A DNA stretch of 64,000 bases, from contig CAINUN010000062.1 in assembly GCA_903853805.1 (NCBI GenBank), positions 37,402 through 101,401 of the forward strand, given 5' to 3'. Each line of letters begins with the position of its first letter. Positions within the stretch are counted from its first letter, which is position 1. Position numbers and translations under genes: made by a program. The stretch is from an uncultured Bacteroidota bacterium (GTDB lineage Bacteria; Bacteroidota; Bacteroidia; Chitinophagales; Chitinophagaceae). Positions 62,042 through 64,000 of this stretch are shown here, in pieces. The notes beneath the pieces were generated by a model. The model made no database searches. It had not been told where the DNA came from and saw only the letters and a program-made list of their open reading frames with translations.

Positions 62042-62971
62042 TTACTTTACTTTATTTACAAGCTCTTTATCAATACCCATCAACATATAATTAAGTCTAT
62101 CTTCAAAATATTCATCTTGTTTCATAGCTTGAATCATTTGTTTGGCTTTTTCAAATTGTTTATTAGTTACCATGTACCTTAAATATCCCTCAAAAAATTG
62201 AGGGTGCCTATCTAATAACAATACTTTACTTTTTATAACTCTATCTATGACATTCTCCTTAATAGAATCAAAAATTTTGGGGTTTGTTTTCATCATAAAC
62301 TCGAAAGCTGCAAAGTTGAGTTTAGTATCAATTAATTGCTTAACCCTTCCATTCATAGAATTGCCAAATAATTTTCTAGAAAAAACACCGAAATAAAAAT
62401 TATCATTAAAATTTTTATTTTCAACTAAAATAAAACTGTCTATTGGTCGCAGTATTTTGTTTAAAAAATTCAACTTCTTTTTATCGTCTTCAGAACGTGC
62501 AATATTCCAATTATTTGATAATTCAGATAATAGTATGTTACTAGTAAGATTAACTGAAACATCACATCCCCATTGAGATTCTATCTTTTCATTCTTCTTT
62601 ATTTCATTAACAAAAAACTGAAAATAATCGTAATTGTTGTCTCTTTGACTAATTAACGCTCTAATGGCGAACATTCTAAGTACGCCACTTATGTTTTCGG
62701 TAAAATCTACTAGCTCTTGGTGTGAAATGATTTTTTTTAGTGCTTGAAAATTTTCATAATTGTTATGTTCATTAGGGATTTTGTTTAATTCTGCATTTTC
62801 CGCTTCTGATAGTTCACTTGGGTCAATCAGTTGAAGCCCTCTCTCTTCACTCTCTAAACGATTTATTTTTAGTATTTGTTTTATGATTTCATCTTTTGTC
62901 TGCGATAGTGCGCAAAAAGGAAAATGAAACATTAACAATACTGCCAATTTCATAAAAAATTGTTTGTTCAT
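62042..62971 (-). CDS. Hypothetical exported protein
   Basis: A 309-residue protein with no family I can recognise. The start at 62971 gives MNKQFFMKLAVLLMFHFPFCALSQ as a signal peptide; a second possible start is Met7 of this (62953). The mature part is helical and polar with KINRLESEERGLQLIDPSELSEAENAELNK, a region around HQELVDFTENISGVLRMFAIRALIS, and C-terminal segments such as QFEKAKQMIQAMKQDEYFEDRL that hint at TPR/HEAT-like helices. It has no close neighbours in an operon, and its AT content and position beside repeats suggest accessory DNA. Confidence 0.7.
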   Translation of the reverse strand: MNKQFFMKLAVLLMFHFPFCALSQTKDEIIKQILKINRLESEERGLQLIDPSELSEAENAELNKIPNEHNNYENFQALKKIISHQELVDFTENISGVLRMFAIRALISQRDNNYDYFQFFVNEIKKNEKIESQWGCDVSVNLTSNILLSELSNNWNIARSEDDKKKLNFLNKILRPIDSFILVENKNFNDNFYFGVFSRKLFGNSMNGRVKQLIDTKLNFAAFEFMMKTNPKIFDSIKENVIDRVIKSKVLLLDRHPQFFEGYLRYMVTNKQFEKAKQMIQAMKQDEYFEDRLNYMLMGIDKELVNKVK

Positions 62972-63117
62972 CTTCAAACATTCCCCCCAGTTCGCCATAG
63001 TTTGTGTCATAACAGTTGGATGAAGTATGCGGCTTCGTCCTTTTTCCGATAAACTTGGTTTCATAACCGATTTGATTAGTTGTTTAAAATTAGTTGTTTT
63101 TTTTGTTTTCCCAGTTT

Positions 63118-63173
63118 GTCAGGCTGAGCTTGTCGAAGCCCTCAACACACTCTTCGACTGTGCTCAGAGTGAC
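63118..63173. repeat. REP-like imperfect palindrome 1
   Basis: Left arm GTCAGGCTGAGCTTGTCGAAG (63118-63138) and right arm CTTCGACTGTGCTCAGAGTGAC (63152-63173) are imperfectly complementary around a 13-base loop. The core TTCGACAAGCTCAG-like sequence is a type of dispersed repeat seen in many Bacteroidota and other genomes. There is no T run, so it is not a normal terminator. Confidence 0.75.
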
Positions 63174-63193
63174 ACATCAATTGGCTTTTTCAA

Positions 63194-63249
63194 GTCAACC
63201 TAAGCCTGCCGAAGCTCTTTTCCGTTCTCCTTCGACAAGCTTAGTTGAC
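63194..63249. repeat. REP-like imperfect palindrome 2
   Basis: Left arm GTCAACCTAAGCCTGCCGAAG (63194-63214) and right arm CTTCGACAAGCTTAGTTGAC (63230-63249) pair imperfectly around a 15-base loop. The sequence is related to the element 20 bases upstream (AAGCTTGTCGAAG core), so the two form a tandem cluster. Confidence 0.75.
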
Positions 63250-63256
63250 ATTAGTT

Positions 63257-63351
63257 GTCTGAACTGTGATTCATTTGATTCTTGTGATTGCTATGATTTT
63301 CTATTCGAGGTTCTTATAAATCATAAAAATCAGGGCAATCATAGTTCAGAC
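63257..63351. repeat. Long imperfect palindrome with TGATT periodicity
   Basis: The arms GTCTGAACTGTGATT (63257-63271) and AATCATAGTTCAGAC (63337-63351) are complementary with one mismatch; inward of each the motif TGATT recurs every 9-10 bases, so the two sides remain loosely complementary. The right arm's last base overlaps the TAG stop codon of the neighbouring gene. It looks like the GTCTGAAC-type palindromes scattered in Bacteroidota genomes. Confidence 0.7.
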
Positions 63352-64000
63352 TATCCTTCAAACACCACTTCTATGGTGTCGCTAACAAGCCCTGTTTCAA
63401 CGCCATCATACACACCATGAACGCGGTATTGGCGTTTTTCGGGCTGGCCGGCTACAGCCAACGGGCGGGTGTCGTGATAAGGAGAATGATTGTCGAGCGC
63501 CAAAAATTCCCAAACATTGATATCGGTGCTGCCCACAGGGTGGCTATAAACATTGACTCCGTCGAGGTCTTTTTTGGTGAATTTAATCACCACACTGCCT
63601 GTCTGCGTGGTGGCAGAAATTTCGGGCTTAAATTCTGCCATTTTAAACTCCACATCATCGCCCACAATGCCAAGGTCTTTGCCTATGGCATCGGTGTAGG
63701 CAGTGGTGTTGCTTTTGATGCGACCCACTATGCCACTGATGTATGTGAAAATGCCTGCCGGACAAATTGCAGGTGCAGCCGCAACAGTAAGCACAGGAAT
63801 AGGACCAAGCGTAGTGCCATTGGGTGCAATGCTGAGGATGTTTTTAAACGACACGAGGTTATTTGAAAACGTTTTGACCTGTTCAATAAATCCGATGATA
63901 TATGCATAAAAAGCAGCCATCTTTACGATGAGGGCTACTTCGGCAGGTGTGAAGCCAAAAAGAGTGGCATAAGAGCCAATTTTACTGGCAAAATTGTTGA
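63351..64000 (-). CDS. Hypothetical protein cut by the window end
   Basis: The frame is open from the stop at 63351-63353 to the right edge of the window, at least 216 codons, so the internal ATG at 63920 is not the true start. The visible part reads FASKIGSYATLFGFTPAEVALIV, then MAAFYAYIIGFIEQVKTFSNN, a region PAICPAGIFTYISGIVGRIKSNTTAYTDAIGKDLGIVGDD, and a C-terminal beta-rich domain (VVIKFTKKDLDGVNVYSHP ... RQYRVHGVYDGVETGL) like a fibronectin or Ig fold. I recall similar hypotheticals in Bacteroidota but no function. There is no visible signal peptide in this part. Its stop codon overlaps a palindromic repeat. Confidence 0.75.
   Translation of the reverse strand, partial: NNFASKIGSYATLFGFTPAEVALIVKMAAFYAYIIGFIEQVKTFSNNLVSFKNILSIAPNGTTLGPIPVLTVAAAPAICPAGIFTYISGIVGRIKSNTTAYTDAIGKDLGIVGDDVEFKMAEFKPEISATTQTGSVVIKFTKKDLDGVNVYSHPVGSTDINVWEFLALDNHSPYHDTRPLAVAGQPEKRQYRVHGVYDGVETGLVSDTIEVVFEG

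Larger units (their letters stand above)
62972..63350. other. Repeat-rich intergenic region between two hypothetical genes
   Basis: About 380 bases without a convincing gene. The first ~145 bases hold no clear promoter for the minus-strand hypothetical gene (an AATGTTTG close to its start is one mismatch from TAnnTTTG). The rest is occupied by two REP-like palindromes and one larger palindrome, listed separately. Confidence 0.65.

Overview
The window is chromosomal DNA from a low-GC member of the Bacteroidota, most likely from the Chitinophagales/Saprospiria side of the phylum, although the genus cannot be fixed from sequence alone. The evidence is a SusC/SusD pair, secreted giants ending in type IX secretion system (T9SS) sorting domains of both type A and type B, PorD (DUF4835), DUF4296, DUF349 repeats, an S46 peptidase, the futalosine enzyme MqnC, and promoters carrying the Bacteroidota TAnnTTTG element. 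Shine-Dalgarno sequences are essentially absent. There are no rRNA genes, no prophage, no transposase and no CRISPR array. One tRNA is present, Ala with anticodon GGC.

Layout. 1-8.4 kb: the end of a SusC-like receptor with its SusD lipoprotein, a sugar nucleotidyltransferase, a large T9SS type B protein, then a coupled glycosyltransferase-methyltransferase pair. 8.4-8.8 kb: an intergenic array of eight 21-bp units. 8.8-13 kb: coaBC-porD-DUF4296, an aspartate-type aminotransferase and a membrane-tethered response regulator. 13-20.9 kb: a heptaheme cytochrome c/TPR protein, gyrB, a MerR/thioredoxin-like/membrane protein operon and mqnC. 21-26.5 kb: a second 21-bp array of nine units, a sodium symporter, a small outer membrane protein, a GlcD-like flavoprotein, a PadR-PspC pair and tRNA-Ala. 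26.5-36 kb: an S46 dipeptidyl peptidase, another T9SS type B protein, a DUF349 protein, a DUF4197 protein and a TonB-linked outer membrane protein. 36-51.5 kb is mostly core housekeeping: dxr, rseP, a GT39 transferase, a dipeptide epimerase with murB, a very large NtrY-like kinase with mazG and ubiX, thioredoxin-like and winged-helix genes, nth and msrB. 51.5-64 kb: a CoA-transferase, a UvrD-type helicase-nuclease, a small secreted protein, a 1715-residue T9SS type A protein, and a tail rich in short palindromic repeats with a fossil T9SS sorting tail and a hypothetical gene cut by the window end.

Shared functions. Envelope work dominates: nutrient uptake (SusCD, TonB-linked proteins, S46 peptidase), T9SS export and its cargo, peptidoglycan synthesis and recycling (murB, dipeptide epimerase, possibly the nucleotidyltransferase), and isoprenoid/quinone supply (dxr, mqnC, and ubiX as a possible source of prenyl-FMN for a menaquinone decarboxylase). 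Gene packing is very tight; several convergent pairs are separated by 0-3 bases.

The most unusual signals are not classical genes. They are two 21-bp heptad-periodic arrays plus a 42-bp repeat, a REPIN-like element that abuts a truncated sorting-domain fossil, three further palindromic repeats around 63.1-63.35 kb, and promoter elements so close to start codons that several mRNAs look leaderless. I found no convincing multi-gene defence or mobile system.
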